Positions 1-10,340 of a stretch of DNA of 52,016 nucleotides are shown piece by piece. Below the pieces are notes generated by a model. That model saw nothing but the letters and a program-made list of their open reading frames with translations, was not told the origin of the DNA and made no database searches. Within the stretch, counting starts at the first letter, position 1. Every line of letters begins with the position of its first letter. Both the position numbers and the translations under genes were made by a program. This DNA comes from an uncultured Clostridia bacterium (GTDB taxonomy: Bacteria; Bacillota; Clostridia; Oscillospirales; Oscillospiraceae), in assembly GCA_946628965.1 (NCBI GenBank), contig CAMOXI010000006.1, positions 1-52,016 on the forward strand, written 5' to 3'.

Positions 1-148
1 GGCCGACGAAGAAGGTGTCCGCCGCGTTGTAGATGCCGGTGACCAGCATGCTGATCATCGTCGGCACCGCCAAGGTGCAGATCAGGCGCGGGATCGGCGT
101 CTCAGTCAGATAGGCGTGGCGGTCGCCTTTGTGGGGACGGATGCTCAT
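1..148 (-). CDS. MATE-family multidrug/Na+ antiporter, N-terminal fragment
   Basis: Only the first 49 codons lie in the window; the gene runs off the left edge. The start ATG is at 148. The peptide reads TPIPRLICTLAVP followed by a hydrophobic stretch ending YNAADTFFVG, which is the typical first transmembrane helix of MATE (NorM/DinF-type) efflux proteins, where the (V/A)DTxFVG signature closes helix 1. The family exports cationic drugs or metabolites in exchange for Na+ or H+. The start codon overlaps the stop of the upstream HAD gene as ATGA, so the two are probably translationally coupled. The substrate cannot be inferred. Confidence 0.85.
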   Translation of the reverse strand, partial: MSIRPHKGDRHAYLTETPIPRLICTLAVPTMISMLVTGIYNAADTFFVG

Positions 149-726
149 GGCTTCCCTCCTTTTCCCGGCCAGGGGATCCGGTTCTCCCGGTCCAGGACCA
201 GAACAGCCGCGTCCGCGATGCGGGCCATGGGGCTGTCCGAATAGGAATCGGACGCGAATCTGTCCACATGCGCGCCGGGGTACTCCCGATAGAAGCGGGT
301 CACCTTCTCATGGTCGTGGCAGTTTTTGCCGAGGATCTCGCCGGTATGGCGGTCCATGCGCGTGGCGATCAGCCGCACGCCCAGTCGTTCCGCTGCGGGG
401 CGCAGCAGAAATGCCGGCGAGGCGGAGAGGATCAGATCGTCCTCCCGCTTTTCCCTGAGATACCAGTCGGCGACGCCGCGCTCGAAGTTTTCCGCCCAGA
501 ACGCCTCCACGATCCCATCCACATCGTCCAGATCCCGCAGGAAAGAGAAGACCTGTTGCTTGAGTTCCCTGGTGTCCGCCAGATGCAGGAGCTTCTTTGC
601 GCCGATATAGAGCGTTCCGGGCAGAGCGCGGAGAACTGCCCGCGGCCAGTGCCGCAGGCAGTACATCACAAAGAGATAGGAACTGTCCGGAAAGAAGATG
701 GTCTCATCAAAGTCGTAACAGTTCAT
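145..726 (-). CDS. HAD-superfamily phosphatase (HAD-IB, phosphoserine phosphatase-like)
   Basis: A 193-residue soluble protein. It opens with NCYDFDETIF, the DxDx(T/V) nucleophile motif of haloacid dehalogenase phosphatases (Asp5 and Asp7). It has LILSASPAFLL near residue 100 (motif II, Ser) and DSYSDSPMARIADAAVLV near residue 165 (motif IV acidic residues plus the GD/SD turn). An all-helical cap sits between motifs I and II, as in the HAD-IB group that includes SerB. Family members hydrolyse phosphomonoesters such as phosphoserine or glycerol phosphates; the substrate here is unknown. The start lies 1 nt after the stop of the P-type ATPase and the stop overlaps the MATE start, so all three are likely one transcript. 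Confidence 0.85.
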   Translation of the reverse strand: MNCYDFDETIFFPDSSYLFVMYCLRHWPRAVLRALPGTLYIGAKKLLHLADTRELKQQVFSFLRDLDDVDGIVEAFWAENFERGVADWYLREKREDDLILSASPAFLLRPAAERLGVRLIATRMDRHTGEILGKNCHDHEKVTRFYREYPGAHVDRFASDSYSDSPMARIADAAVLVLDRENRIPWPGKGGKP

Positions 727-727
727 G

Positions 728-2689
728 TCAGTCCACCGTGTAGATGCGCAGGGCGTTCAGGGCCGTGAGGGTCATGATCAGGGCCTCACCCGCGGCGCCG
801 AAGGCGATGGGCAGCGTGCCGGTCAGTGTGAGGATGAGCATCAGGGCCTTGAGCACAACACAGAGGAGGATGTTCTGCCACACGCCGCGCAGGGCCGTGC
901 GGGCGATGCGCAGCAGCATGGGGAGCTTCCGGATCTCGCCGGACATGACGGACACGTCCGCCTTATCCGTCCCATCGTCATAGCGCAGCGCATCCATGGC
1001 AATGCCCACGTGCGCCCCCTGGAAGAGCGGCGCGTCGTGGATCCCGTCGCCCACATAGGCCAGGGTATCCCGGTCGCCCAGGCCCTGCAGCAGGTACTGG
1101 ATGGCCGAGAGCTTGCTCTCGGGCGTGAGCTCGGAGCGGACCATGTCGAAATTCAGCGCGGCGGCGATGTTCTTGGAGACGGAGAGCACGTCCCCGGTCA
1201 GCATGACCATCTGCTTGACGCCCTGGGCGCGCAGATCCTCCAGCGCATCGAAAGCCCCGTCCCGCAGCTTGTCGGAGAGCAGGATGTGGCCCCAGTAGCG
1301 GTCCTCCACCGCCACATGGACGGCGGAACCGGCGCGGGTCGGCGTGAGATAGAAGATCCCATGCTCCTCCATGAGGGCGGCGTTGCCCACATAGACATGC
1401 CGCCCCTCGATGAAGGCGGAGACGCCGCGGCCGGGCACTTCCTCGATCTGCAGGACGCCGTCGGCGATATCGCGGGTCCATCCGCCGGCCTGGCGCAGGG
1501 CCTCACCCATGGGGTTGCGGGCATGGCTCTCCGCCGCGGCGGCGACGCCGAGAAGCTCCTCCTCGCCCACCCCGTCGGGGAACACGTCGGTCACGCGGAA
1601 TTTCCCGTCGGTAATGACGCCTGTCTTGCCGAAGGCCATGGTTTTCACATGAGAAAGCCGCTCCAGCACGCTCTTGCCGAAGATGCGCACGCCCTTGCGC
1701 TCGGCGGAGAGCATAGCCCCCTCGAAGCAGAGCGGCACGGAGATGAGCAGCGCGCTGGGTGACGAGAGCAGCAGAAACAGCAGCGCACGGCGCAGGCCGC
1801 CCGCCCAGTCGTGGGTGAAGATGGGCAGCAGCACGCCGAGCAGCAGCGCGCAGACGGCGACGACCGCCGTATAGATGGCGGAATAGCGGTTCAGGCGCGT
1901 CTCCAGAATGGAGTCCAGCGCCCGGGCCTGCTCAAAGCTCTCCAGCCGCAGAGCGGCGGCGGATTCGGCAAAGCACTTCTCACAGCGCATGGTGATGTCC
2001 GCGCTCAGATTCACGCAGCCGGAGCGCAGCCTGCTACCGATGGCGACGTTGACGGGCTCCTCGTCCCCGGAGAGGGCGGAGCAGTCCACGCTGCTCACGC
2101 CGGAGACCACTTCCCCGTCCACGGGGATACGCTCCCCCGCCGCGACGCGCAGCAGATCGCCGATCTGCACATTCTCGGGCACGGTCTCCACCGCCTCGTC
2201 CCCGTGCAGGACGAAGGCCTTCTCAGGCAGGATCTCACGCAGGAGCTCGACCCCGTTGTCGGTTCTGGCCAGCACATAGCCCTGCACCAGTTCCCCGGCG
2301 CGGAGCATCAGCAGCGCGAAGGCGCCCGCCGCGAACTCGCCGATGCAGAAGGCGATCAGCGCCGCTATGAGAAAGAGCAGATCCTCATCGGGCCATCTGC
2401 GGTTCAGCACCCGCTGGAGCGTGCGGCGCATAAGATCAAAGCCGGAGCAGAGCGCGGAGGCGCCCAGCAGCAGCACCTTGACCCAGAGGGGCCGAGACAG
2501 CAGAAAACCCACCAGAAACAGCAGGGCTGCCATGAGCACGGGGATCATCGCCCGGAGCGAAAAGTCACGCGGATAGCGCTTTTTCTCCTTTTCAAAGCGA
2601 AAATCCACCACGCGGGGCAGCTTATCCGTGGGGATGCTGGGCATTTTGAACTGCTTTTTTTCCTTTGACGGGGCAAGATGCTTTGCCAT
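728..2689 (-). CDS. Heavy-metal-type P-type ATPase homologue lacking catalytic and metal-site residues (probable pseudoenzyme)
   Basis: A 653-residue membrane protein with the P1B-ATPase layout: a charged N-terminus with no HMA domain, paired transmembrane helices, an actuator domain (DGEVVSG), further helices, and P and N domains with MLTGD and GDGIHDAP. Key residues are changed. The phosphorylation motif DKTGT reads GKTGV, with Gly354 in place of the acceptor Asp (GGC codon at 1628-1630). The transmembrane CPC is Ser310-Pro311-Ser312. TGES in the actuator is SGDE. The N-domain HP pair is Asn392-Pro. GDGxND has His for Asn. The frame is intact along its whole length, and the start is supported by GGGAG eight bases upstream. 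It cannot form the usual aspartyl phosphate, so pumping is unlikely; a regulatory or structural role is inferred. Confidence 0.85.
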   Translation of the reverse strand: MAKHLAPSKEKKQFKMPSIPTDKLPRVVDFRFEKEKKRYPRDFSLRAMIPVLMAALLFLVGFLLSRPLWVKVLLLGASALCSGFDLMRRTLQRVLNRRWPDEDLLFLIAALIAFCIGEFAAGAFALLMLRAGELVQGYVLARTDNGVELLREILPEKAFVLHGDEAVETVPENVQIGDLLRVAAGERIPVDGEVVSGVSSVDCSALSGDEEPVNVAIGSRLRSGCVNLSADITMRCEKCFAESAAALRLESFEQARALDSILETRLNRYSAIYTAVVAVCALLLGVLLPIFTHDWAGGLRRALLFLLLSSPSALLISVPLCFEGAMLSAERKGVRIFGKSVLERLSHVKTMAFGKTGVITDGKFRVTDVFPDGVGEEELLGVAAAAESHARNPMGEALRQAGGWTRDIADGVLQIEEVPGRGVSAFIEGRHVYVGNAALMEEHGIFYLTPTRAGSAVHVAVEDRYWGHILLSDKLRDGAFDALEDLRAQGVKQMVMLTGDVLSVSKNIAAALNFDMVRSELTPESKLSAIQYLLQGLGDRDTLAYVGDGIHDAPLFQGAHVGIAMDALRYDDGTDKADVSVMSGEIRKLPMLLRIARTALRGVWQNILLCVVLKALMLILTLTGTLPIAFGAAGEALIMTLTALNALRIYTVD

Positions 2690-2737
2690 CGTTCTCTCTC
2701 CCGATCCGCGAAATCGCGGTATTTTTGCTGTGTCATT

Positions 2738-2772
2738 GCCTGCCTGTGACCGTGGTCACCGCTGCGGCAGGC
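2738..2772. other. Inverted repeat in the vanZ-ATPase intergenic gap
   Basis: Outer arms GCCTGCC and GGCAGGC enclose a second perfect pair, GTGACC-GT-GGTCAC. It lies in the 89-nt gap upstream of the ATPase start. No U-tract follows on the minus strand, so a terminator is not supported. It may be an operator for the ATPase-HAD-MATE genes or an mRNA hairpin. Confidence 0.35.
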
Positions 2773-2778
2773 CTTGTT

Positions 2779-5256
<2,478 letters not shown>

Positions 5257-5273
<17 letters not shown>

Positions 5274-5919
5274 TAAACGTTTCCGGGACCTGACCGATCA
5301 CGATGGTGTCGGCGATCAGGACCTGGTTTTTCACCTGTGTGCTCTCGGTGCCCCAGGGCACCAGCACGTCGATATCCACCGTCACGGTGAGCAGGATCTG
5401 GTGCTTGGTCTGGTTGATGCCGGCGGTGACGATGCTGTTTTCAAAGCCCACACGGGAGGAGGTCAGCATCAGGATCTCCACCGGAACCAGCGGTCCGCGG
5501 CCCATCAGCAGGCTCACGCCCGTCAGGTTCCCCAGCGGGATGCGCACGCGCAGGCTGCGGTTTTCCGCCGTGCCCACCACCTGCTCCAGGATCTCGGCCG
5601 AGAGGGCGTTGATGCGCCCCATATCGGCGCTGACGGCGGTGAGGTCCCCGGCCTCGTTTCGTTCAAAGCGGACGAAGCTCTGCCCCTCCAGACTCTCCTG
5701 GGCCATGACGCGGGCGATGACCCGGTTCACCTCCGCGGAGACCAGATCGGATGCGTCGGACACCGCGATCTCGGACGAGAGATCACTCAGAAAGCGGCCC
5801 GACAGCGCAAGGCCAAAGAGCGTCAGCCCCAGCACGAAGAGCGGCCAGAAGCCCCGCTTCGGCTTCTTTTCCTGCGCGGGCGCGGTCACCCGCCCCCGCC
5901 GGAACAAGGATCGGCGCAT
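5257..5919 (-). CDS. yunB: Sporulation protein YunB
   Basis: A 220-residue protein from the ATG at 5919, preceded by GGGGTGA; a GTG six codons upstream is possible but lacks a better site. There is a basic N-terminus, one transmembrane helix at about residues 24-44, then an extracytoplasmic domain. VNRVIARVM, the RIPLGNLTG segment and the closing VTVDIDVLVPWGTES are characteristic of YunB, a protein made in the mother cell and needed for efficient sporulation in Bacillus subtilis. Its biochemical role is unknown. It lies 30 nt after the PLP-enzyme gene and upstream of ligA. Its last residues and stop codon come from a repeat. Confidence 0.88.
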
Positions 5920-5949
5920 GGAATCACCCCCATGCACCAGTATATGCGA

Positions 5950-7203
5950 TTACTCGCCCAGCATTGCCGAGACGGCCATCAGGATGCCCAGCTTGCCGCT
6001 CTCATAGGTCAGGCCGCCCTGCATGTAGACCGTGTAGGGCGGGCGGATCGGCCCGTCGGCCGAGAGCTCGATGCTGCTGCCCTGGATGAAGGCGCCGGCC
6101 GCCATGATGACGGGATCTTCATAGCCGGGCATGGGCCAGGGCTCCGGCGTCACATAGGAGTCCACCGGCGCGCCGGCCTGGATGCCGAGGCAGAAGCGCT
6201 TCATCTTCTCCGGCGAGCCCAGCTTCACCATCTGGATGATATCGCTGCGCTTTTCGTCCACCGAGGGACTGGACTCCAGGCCCAGCTCCTCCATCATGGC
6301 CGCGCAGAAGACGGCGGTCTTCAGAGCCTGGGCCGTGGTGTGCGGCGCGAGGAAGAGGCCCTGGAACAGAAGCCGGTTATTCCCCAGCGTGGAGCCGCAT
6401 TCGCCCCCGATGCCGGGGGTGGTGAGGCGCATGGCCGCGCGCTCCACCAGATCCTTCCGCCCGGCCACATAGCCGCCGGTGGGGGCCACGCCGCCGCCGG
6501 GGTTCTTGATGAGGGAGCCCGCGATGATATCCGCCCCCACATGGGTCGGTTCCAGGACGTCGGTAAACTCGCCGTAGCAGTTGTCCACCATGATGTTGGC
6601 ATTGAGATTCACGGCCCGCACGGCCTTCACGATCTCGCCGATCTCCTGCACGGTCAGGGCCTTGCGGTCCTCGTAGCCGCGGGAGCGCTGGATCATCACG
6701 CCGTGCACCTTCGGATCGGAAGCGGCCGCGCGGATAGCGGCATAGTCCGGCCCGCCGTCGGGGGCCAGATCCACCTGGGCGTAGTTTACGCCGTAGAATT
6801 TCAGGGAGCCGAAGGCGTCCCCGGAGATGCCGATGGCGGTGCGCAGGGTGTCGTAGGGCGCGCCGGTAACGGCGAGCACGGTTTCCCCCGGCGCGCAGAG
6901 GGCGAACATGGCGGCAGTGAGGGCGTGGGTGCCGTTCACAAAGCCAAGGCGCACCAGGGCGCTCTCGGCGCCGAAGATCTGGGCGTAGAGCTTATCCAGG
7001 GTCTCGCGGCCCAGGTCGTCGTAGCCGTAGCCGGTGGTGCCGGCAAAGCAGGCGTCCGACACGCGCTGATCCTGGAAAGCGGCCATGACGCGCAGGGTGT
7101 TCTGTTCCGCCACCCGGTCGATCTCGCGGAAACGCTGCTGACAGCGCATTTCCGCGCGCTCGGCCATGGCAAAGACTTCGGGACGGATATCGGAAATTTT
7201 CAT
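5950..7203 (-). CDS. PLP-dependent methionine gamma-lyase/aluminium-resistance family protein
   Basis: A 417-residue fold-type I PLP enzyme. SLIKNPGGG carries the Schiff-base lysine (Lys233). TTGYGYDDLGR near residue 56 and RLGFVNGTHAL near residue 85 match the family related to cystathionine beta-lyase and annotated as aluminium resistance protein or methionine gamma-lyase family. It probably cleaves a sulfur amino acid; the substrate is not established. The start at 7203 fits family N-termini (MKISDIRPEVF). The frame remains open 47 codons upstream, but only through repeat DNA. No clear promoter was found between it and the repeats. Confidence 0.88.
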   Translation of the reverse strand: MKISDIRPEVFAMAERAEMRCQQRFREIDRVAEQNTLRVMAAFQDQRVSDACFAGTTGYGYDDLGRETLDKLYAQIFGAESALVRLGFVNGTHALTAAMFALCAPGETVLAVTGAPYDTLRTAIGISGDAFGSLKFYGVNYAQVDLAPDGGPDYAAIRAAASDPKVHGVMIQRSRGYEDRKALTVQEIGEIVKAVRAVNLNANIMVDNCYGEFTDVLEPTHVGADIIAGSLIKNPGGGVAPTGGYVAGRKDLVERAAMRLTTPGIGGECGSTLGNNRLLFQGLFLAPHTTAQALKTAVFCAAMMEELGLESSPSVDEKRSDIIQMVKLGSPEKMKRFCLGIQAGAPVDSYVTPEPWPMPGYEDPVIMAAGAFIQGSSIELSADGPIRPPYTVYMQGGLTYESGKLGILMAVSAMLGE

Positions 7204-7234
7204 ATCGTTGTGTTCTCTTTCGTTGTTGGATGTT

Positions 7235-7360
7235 AGTGGCCAGTGGTCGTAGCGCCGACCATTGGTCGGCGAAGAAGTGGTCAGTGGCCGTAGCGCCGAC
7301 CATTGGTCGGCGAAGAAGTGGTCAGTGGCCGTAGCGCCGACCATTGGTCGGCGAAGAAGT
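7235..7360. repeat. Three tandem 41-bp repeats centred on a palindrome
   Basis: The core CGCCGACCATTGGTCGGCG starts at 7253, 7294 and 7335, giving an exact 41-bp period. The core is a perfect inverted repeat of nine bases about one central base. Flanking words GTGGTCAGTGGCCGTAG and AAGAA are shared. One more copy of the core lies near 10395, next to a sister palindrome CGCCGAGCAATGCTCGGCG. Confidence 0.92.
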
Positions 7361-7385
7361 GCTTAGTGGTCAGGAGATACGTTCC

Positions 7386-8159
7386 CTACGTTGTCATTCT
7401 GAGGAGGCGGATGCCGACGAAGAATCTCAAAAGGCCTGACCATGCGCCGGGGACGAGATCCTTCGACTCCGCTTCGCTCCGCTCAGGATGACAGGGACGG
7501 ACACGGTACCGAGACGGAGCAGCGGGCCGCCGGGGCGTCGGCCCCTACGATGAGGGACGGACACGATTCGTAGGGGCGGCCCTTGCGGCCGCCCGTGGAC
7601 GCGGCACAGCGTCGGTCATCGCGGTAGTGGGCAAGCCCCTCCCCTACGTTGTCATTCTGAGGAGGCGGATGCCGACGAAGAATCTCAAAAGGCCTGACCA
7701 TGCGCCGGGGACGAGATCCTTCGACTCCGCTTCGCTCCGCTCAGGATGACAGGGACGGACACGGTACCGAGACGGAGCAGCGGGCCGCCGGGGCGTCGGC
7801 CCCTACGATGAGGGACGGACACGATTCGTAGGGGCGGCCCTTGCGGCCGCCCGTGGACGCGGCACAGCGTCGGTCATCGCGGTAGTGGGCAAGCCCCTCC
7901 CCTACGTTGTCATTCTGAGGAGGCGGATGCCGACGAAGAATCTCAAAAGGCCTGACCATGCGCCGGGGACGAGATCCTTCGACTCCGCTTCGCTCCGCTC
8001 AGGATGACAGGGACGGACACGGTACCGAGACGGAGCAGCGGGCCGCCGGGGCGACGGCCCCTACGATGAGGGGCGAACGTTTCCCCCGTAGGGGCGGCTA
8101 TCAGCCGCCCGTGGACGCGGCACAGCGTCGGTCATAGCGGGTGCGTAATACGCGCCCCT
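7386..8159. repeat. Three tandem copies of a 258-bp composite repeat
   Basis: The word CTACGTTGTCATTCTGAGG starts at 7386, 7644 and 7902, exactly 258 bp apart. Copies 1 and 2 are essentially identical. Copy 3 is identical for about 150 bp and then diverges in its last third. Each unit chains smaller modules: a TGTCATTCTGAGG / CTCAGGATGACA inverted pair, a GGCCGCCGGGGCGTCGGCCC module, and GTAGGGGCGGCC with GGCCGCCCG. Apparent open frames inside the units are identical copies of repeat DNA with no recognisable protein. With the 41-bp array, this accounts for nearly all the sequence between murD and the PLP-enzyme gene. Confidence 0.95.
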
Positions 8160-8165
8160 GCGAGG

Positions 8166-8189
8166 CTGAAATCTGAAAACTGAAAACTG
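8166..8189 (-). repeat. TTTTCAG-type 3'-end repeat, downstream of murD
   Basis: On the minus strand it reads CAGTTTTCAGTTTTCAG then ATTTCAG, 3 nt after the murD stop. A matching copy in the same orientation relative to its gene follows the aldo/keto reductase terminator at 25228-25250. Confidence 0.65.
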
Positions 8190-8192
8190 CCC

Positions 8193-9572
8193 TCACAGGC
8201 CGTTTACGATCTCCTTGAACCGCTCGCCGCGCTCGGCGAAGTTCTTGAAATGGTCGAAGGAGGCGCAGGCCGGAGAGAAGAGCACGATATCCCCTTCCTC
8301 GGCAACGGCCGCCGCGGCCAGCACGTTCTCGGTGAAATCCTCGTGCAGCTCAAAGGTCAGGTCGCTGCCCCGGAAGTACGGGGAGTTGACGATCGCGTCC
8401 TTGATCTTCTCCGCCGTGTCGCCGGTGAGAAAGACCTTTTTCGCCATCTCGCACAGCGCGTCGCCCAGGGGTTCGAAGGGGATGTGCTTGTCGTAGCCGC
8501 CGCAGAGGACGATGGGCTTCACGGTCATGGCCTTGAGCCCCGCGATGGTGCGGGAGGGCGAGGAGCCGATGGAGTCATTGATGAACTTCACGCCGTCCTT
8601 CACGCGCACCAGCTCCAGCCGGTGATCCACGCCGCCGAAGTCCATGGCCACCTGACGGCAGATCGCAGGAGATACCAGCCCATCGGTCGCCTCGAAAGCC
8701 GCCAGATAGTTGAGCACATTGTGCTCGCCCGGGAGCTTGATCTCCGAGCGCTTCATGATCTCCTCGCGCTGACCCTCATGCAGGCGGAAAATGCTGTCCC
8801 CCTCGCGGAAGCAGCCGCTCTCCCCCGCCTTGCCGTTGCAGAAGTAGGAGACGACGCCGGGAGCTTTCGCGGCGTAATAGGGCGCGTGCCCGTCGTCCAG
8901 CTGCAGCACCAGCTTATCCGCCGGGCGCTGTCGGGCGAAGATCGCTGCCTTCGCGTCGATGTAATCCTGATAGTCCTTATGTTTATCCAGATGGTTCGGG
9001 GAGATGTTGGTGATCACGGCCACGTCCGGGCGGCAGACCATGCTGTGCAGCTGGAAGGAGCTCAGCTCCAGCACGGCGAAGTCCTCCGGCCGGATCTCCG
9101 GCACGTCGCAGAGGAGCGGACGGCCGATGTTGCCGCCGAGGTGCACCGTATAGCCCGCGGCCTTCAAGAGCTCAGAGATGATGGTGGTCGTGGTGGTCTT
9201 GCCGTCGGAGCCGGTGACGGCGATGATGCGGCAGGGACAGAGCGCAAAAAAGAGCTCCATCTCCGACGTGAGCACGCTGCCGCGCGCCTTCGCCGCCTCC
9301 AGATGGGGGTCGAAGGGCATGAGGCCGGGCGTGCGGAAGATGAGATCCTCCGTCAGGTTCTCGAGATAGTCCTCCCCCAGGCGGAACTTGCAGCCGAGGG
9401 CGGCAAGCCTCTCGCCGGTCTCGCCCAGATCCTTCAGGCTCCGCCGGTCGCAGGCCGTCACGTCACAGCCGCTGCGCAGCAGCAGCTCGATAAGCGGCGT
9501 ATTGCTCACGCCGACGCCGATGACCGCGATGCTTTTCTCTTTGATGGAATCCACATACTCCTGCAGGGTCAA
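8193..9572 (-). CDS. murD: UDP-N-acetylmuramoyl-L-alanine:D-glutamate ligase MurD
   Basis: A cytoplasmic peptidoglycan-precursor ligase that adds D-Glu to UDP-MurNAc-L-Ala with ATP. VTGSDGKTTTT is the Mur-ligase P-loop, NISPNHLDKH carries the substrate and Mg2+ residues, and FINDSIGSSPSRT marks the C-terminal domain. The frame is open from an ATG at 9635, but a strong promoter (9639-9667) would start transcription just inside that ATG. The better start is therefore the TTG at 9572, preceded by AGAGG seven bases upstream and giving MTLQEYVDSIKEK, 459 residues, as in relatives. No other cell-wall genes are adjacent. A small hairpin (9601-9619) lies in the 60-nt leader. Confidence 0.93.
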   Translation of the reverse strand: MTLQEYVDSIKEKSIAVIGVGVSNTPLIELLLRSGCDVTACDRRSLKDLGETGERLAALGCKFRLGEDYLENLTEDLIFRTPGLMPFDPHLEAAKARGSVLTSEMELFFALCPCRIIAVTGSDGKTTTTTIISELLKAAGYTVHLGGNIGRPLLCDVPEIRPEDFAVLELSSFQLHSMVCRPDVAVITNISPNHLDKHKDYQDYIDAKAAIFARQRPADKLVLQLDDGHAPYYAAKAPGVVSYFCNGKAGESGCFREGDSIFRLHEGQREEIMKRSEIKLPGEHNVLNYLAAFEATDGLVSPAICRQVAMDFGGVDHRLELVRVKDGVKFINDSIGSSPSRTIAGLKAMTVKPIVLCGGYDKHIPFEPLGDALCEMAKKVFLTGDTAEKIKDAIVNSPYFRGSDLTFELHEDFTENVLAAAAVAEEGDIVLFSPACASFDHFKNFAERGERFKEIVNGL

Positions 9573-9638
9573 ACCAATCGCCTCTTTATACAAGATATAG
9601 CGTGCGCTCATTGAGCACGCCACAAACTCTGACATGTT

Positions 9639-9667
9639 ATTATATCCCTAAACTCCGATAATGACAA
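9639..9667 (-). promoter_or_regulatory. Sigma-A promoter of murD
   Basis: TTGTCA (9662-9667) and TATAAT (9639-9644) are separated by exactly 17 bases. The predicted start is near 9632, inside the first in-frame ATG of murD, which supports the downstream TTG start. It is back to back with the rnpB promoter, the two -35 boxes being 9 bp apart. Confidence 0.8.
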
Positions 9668-9676
9668 GAATAATTG

Positions 9677-9705
9677 TTGACTTTGCAGCGGAAAATGAGT
9701 AGAAT
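9677..9705 (+). promoter_or_regulatory. Sigma-A promoter reading into the palindromic element and rnpB
   Basis: TTGACT (9677-9682), a 17-bp spacer and TAGAAT (9700-9705). The predicted start is about 9712, at the left edge of the 165-bp palindrome. No convincing -10 box is visible between the palindrome and rnpB, so this is the likely rnpB promoter. Confidence 0.75.
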
Positions 9706-9709
9706 AACC

Positions 9710-9874
9710 GAGGTTGCCGGTGATCCCGGCGCCGAGAGCAGCTTTCGAGAGAATCCGCGTCATGATGAAGGCATTTTTTTGCAGGAATACTTTGTGTATT
9801 TCAAGAAAAAATGCCAAAATCAGGGCGTGGATTGTCCGGAAGATGCCGAGCGCGATGGGATTACCGTCAACCTC
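9710..9874. repeat. Long palindromic element, copy 1 (upstream of rnpB)
   Basis: A 165-bp imperfect inverted repeat along its whole length, centred on TTTGT at 9791-9795. Outer arms are GAGGTTGCCGGTGATCCC on the left and, reverse-complemented from the right end, GAGGTTGACGGTAATCCC. The inner arms GGCATTTTTT pair near the tip, and the apex GGAATAC-TTTGT-GTATTTC is shared with copy 2 at 39005-39170. It fills the space between a sigma-A promoter and rnpB. It could be a MITE, a structured leader or a separate small RNA. Confidence 0.75.
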
Positions 9875-9878
9875 CAAT

Positions 9879-10242
9879 ATGAGCAGGCCGAACGACCGCG
9901 GGCACGAGCCGAAAGGCTGTGCGTGAGGAAAGTCCGGGCTCCACAGGGCAAGGATAACGGGTAACGCCCGCCAGGGGTGACCCTCGGACAAGTGCAACAG
10001 AGAGATACCGCCGCGCCCTGCGCGGTAAGGGTGGAAAGGTGGGGTAAGAGCCCACCCGTCGCATGGAGACATGTGGACGCTGTAAACTCTATCCGGAGCA
10101 ACACCGTGGAACGGGAGCAGTAAGGCCGGCCCGGCCGCTCCCAGGAGGTGGCTTGAGCCCGTCGGCAACGGCGGGCCACAGATAGATGGTCGTTCAGGGG
10201 GAGCGATCCCCCGGACAGAACCCGGCTTACAGGCCTGCTCAT
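9879..10242 (+). ncRNA. rnpB: RNase P RNA
   Basis: The catalytic RNA subunit of RNase P, which matures tRNA 5' ends. The conserved 5' core GAGGAAAGTCCGGGCTCC lies near 9922. AGATAGATGGTCGTT lies near 10180 and CAGAACCCGGCTTAC near 10216. The ends pair perfectly: ATGAGCAGGCC (9879-9889) with GGCCTGCTCAT (10232-10242), which forms helix P1 and fixes the length at about 364 nt. Internal hairpins are as expected for a bacterial-type RNA. The likely promoter is 9677-9705, which would put the palindromic element in the precursor's 5' leader. Confidence 0.96.
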
Positions 10243-10340
10243 TTACCCTTTAGCGCTAGGTCTTCAGCGCTTAGCATTCAGCGAATAACAAGAAAAGCTC
10301 AGGATAGCGGGGATTCCGCTTTCCTGCGCTTTTTTTCGCA

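Noticed and set aside
725-1762. Long plus-strand open frame (345 codons) opposite the P-type ATPase
   Set aside because: It is antisense to a well-supported gene, has no family motifs, and is an expected effect of high GC. Similar antisense frames opposite ligA (3492-5276), the PLP enzyme (5218-7236), murD (8250-9614) and rnj (47202-49289) were rejected for the same reason.
728-2689. P-type ATPase as a pseudogene caused by a sequencing error
   Set aside because: One base could turn Asp into Gly, but several other motifs are also changed and the frame is intact, so an error does not explain it.
7483-7959. Two identical 72-codon minus-strand frames, 258 bp apart
   Set aside because: They are the same frame read twice in a tandem intergenic repeat; there is no ribosome site or recognisable protein.
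7235-8159. CRISPR-like array
   Set aside because: The repeats are 41 or 258 bp directly adjoined, with no unique spacers, and no cas genes are present.
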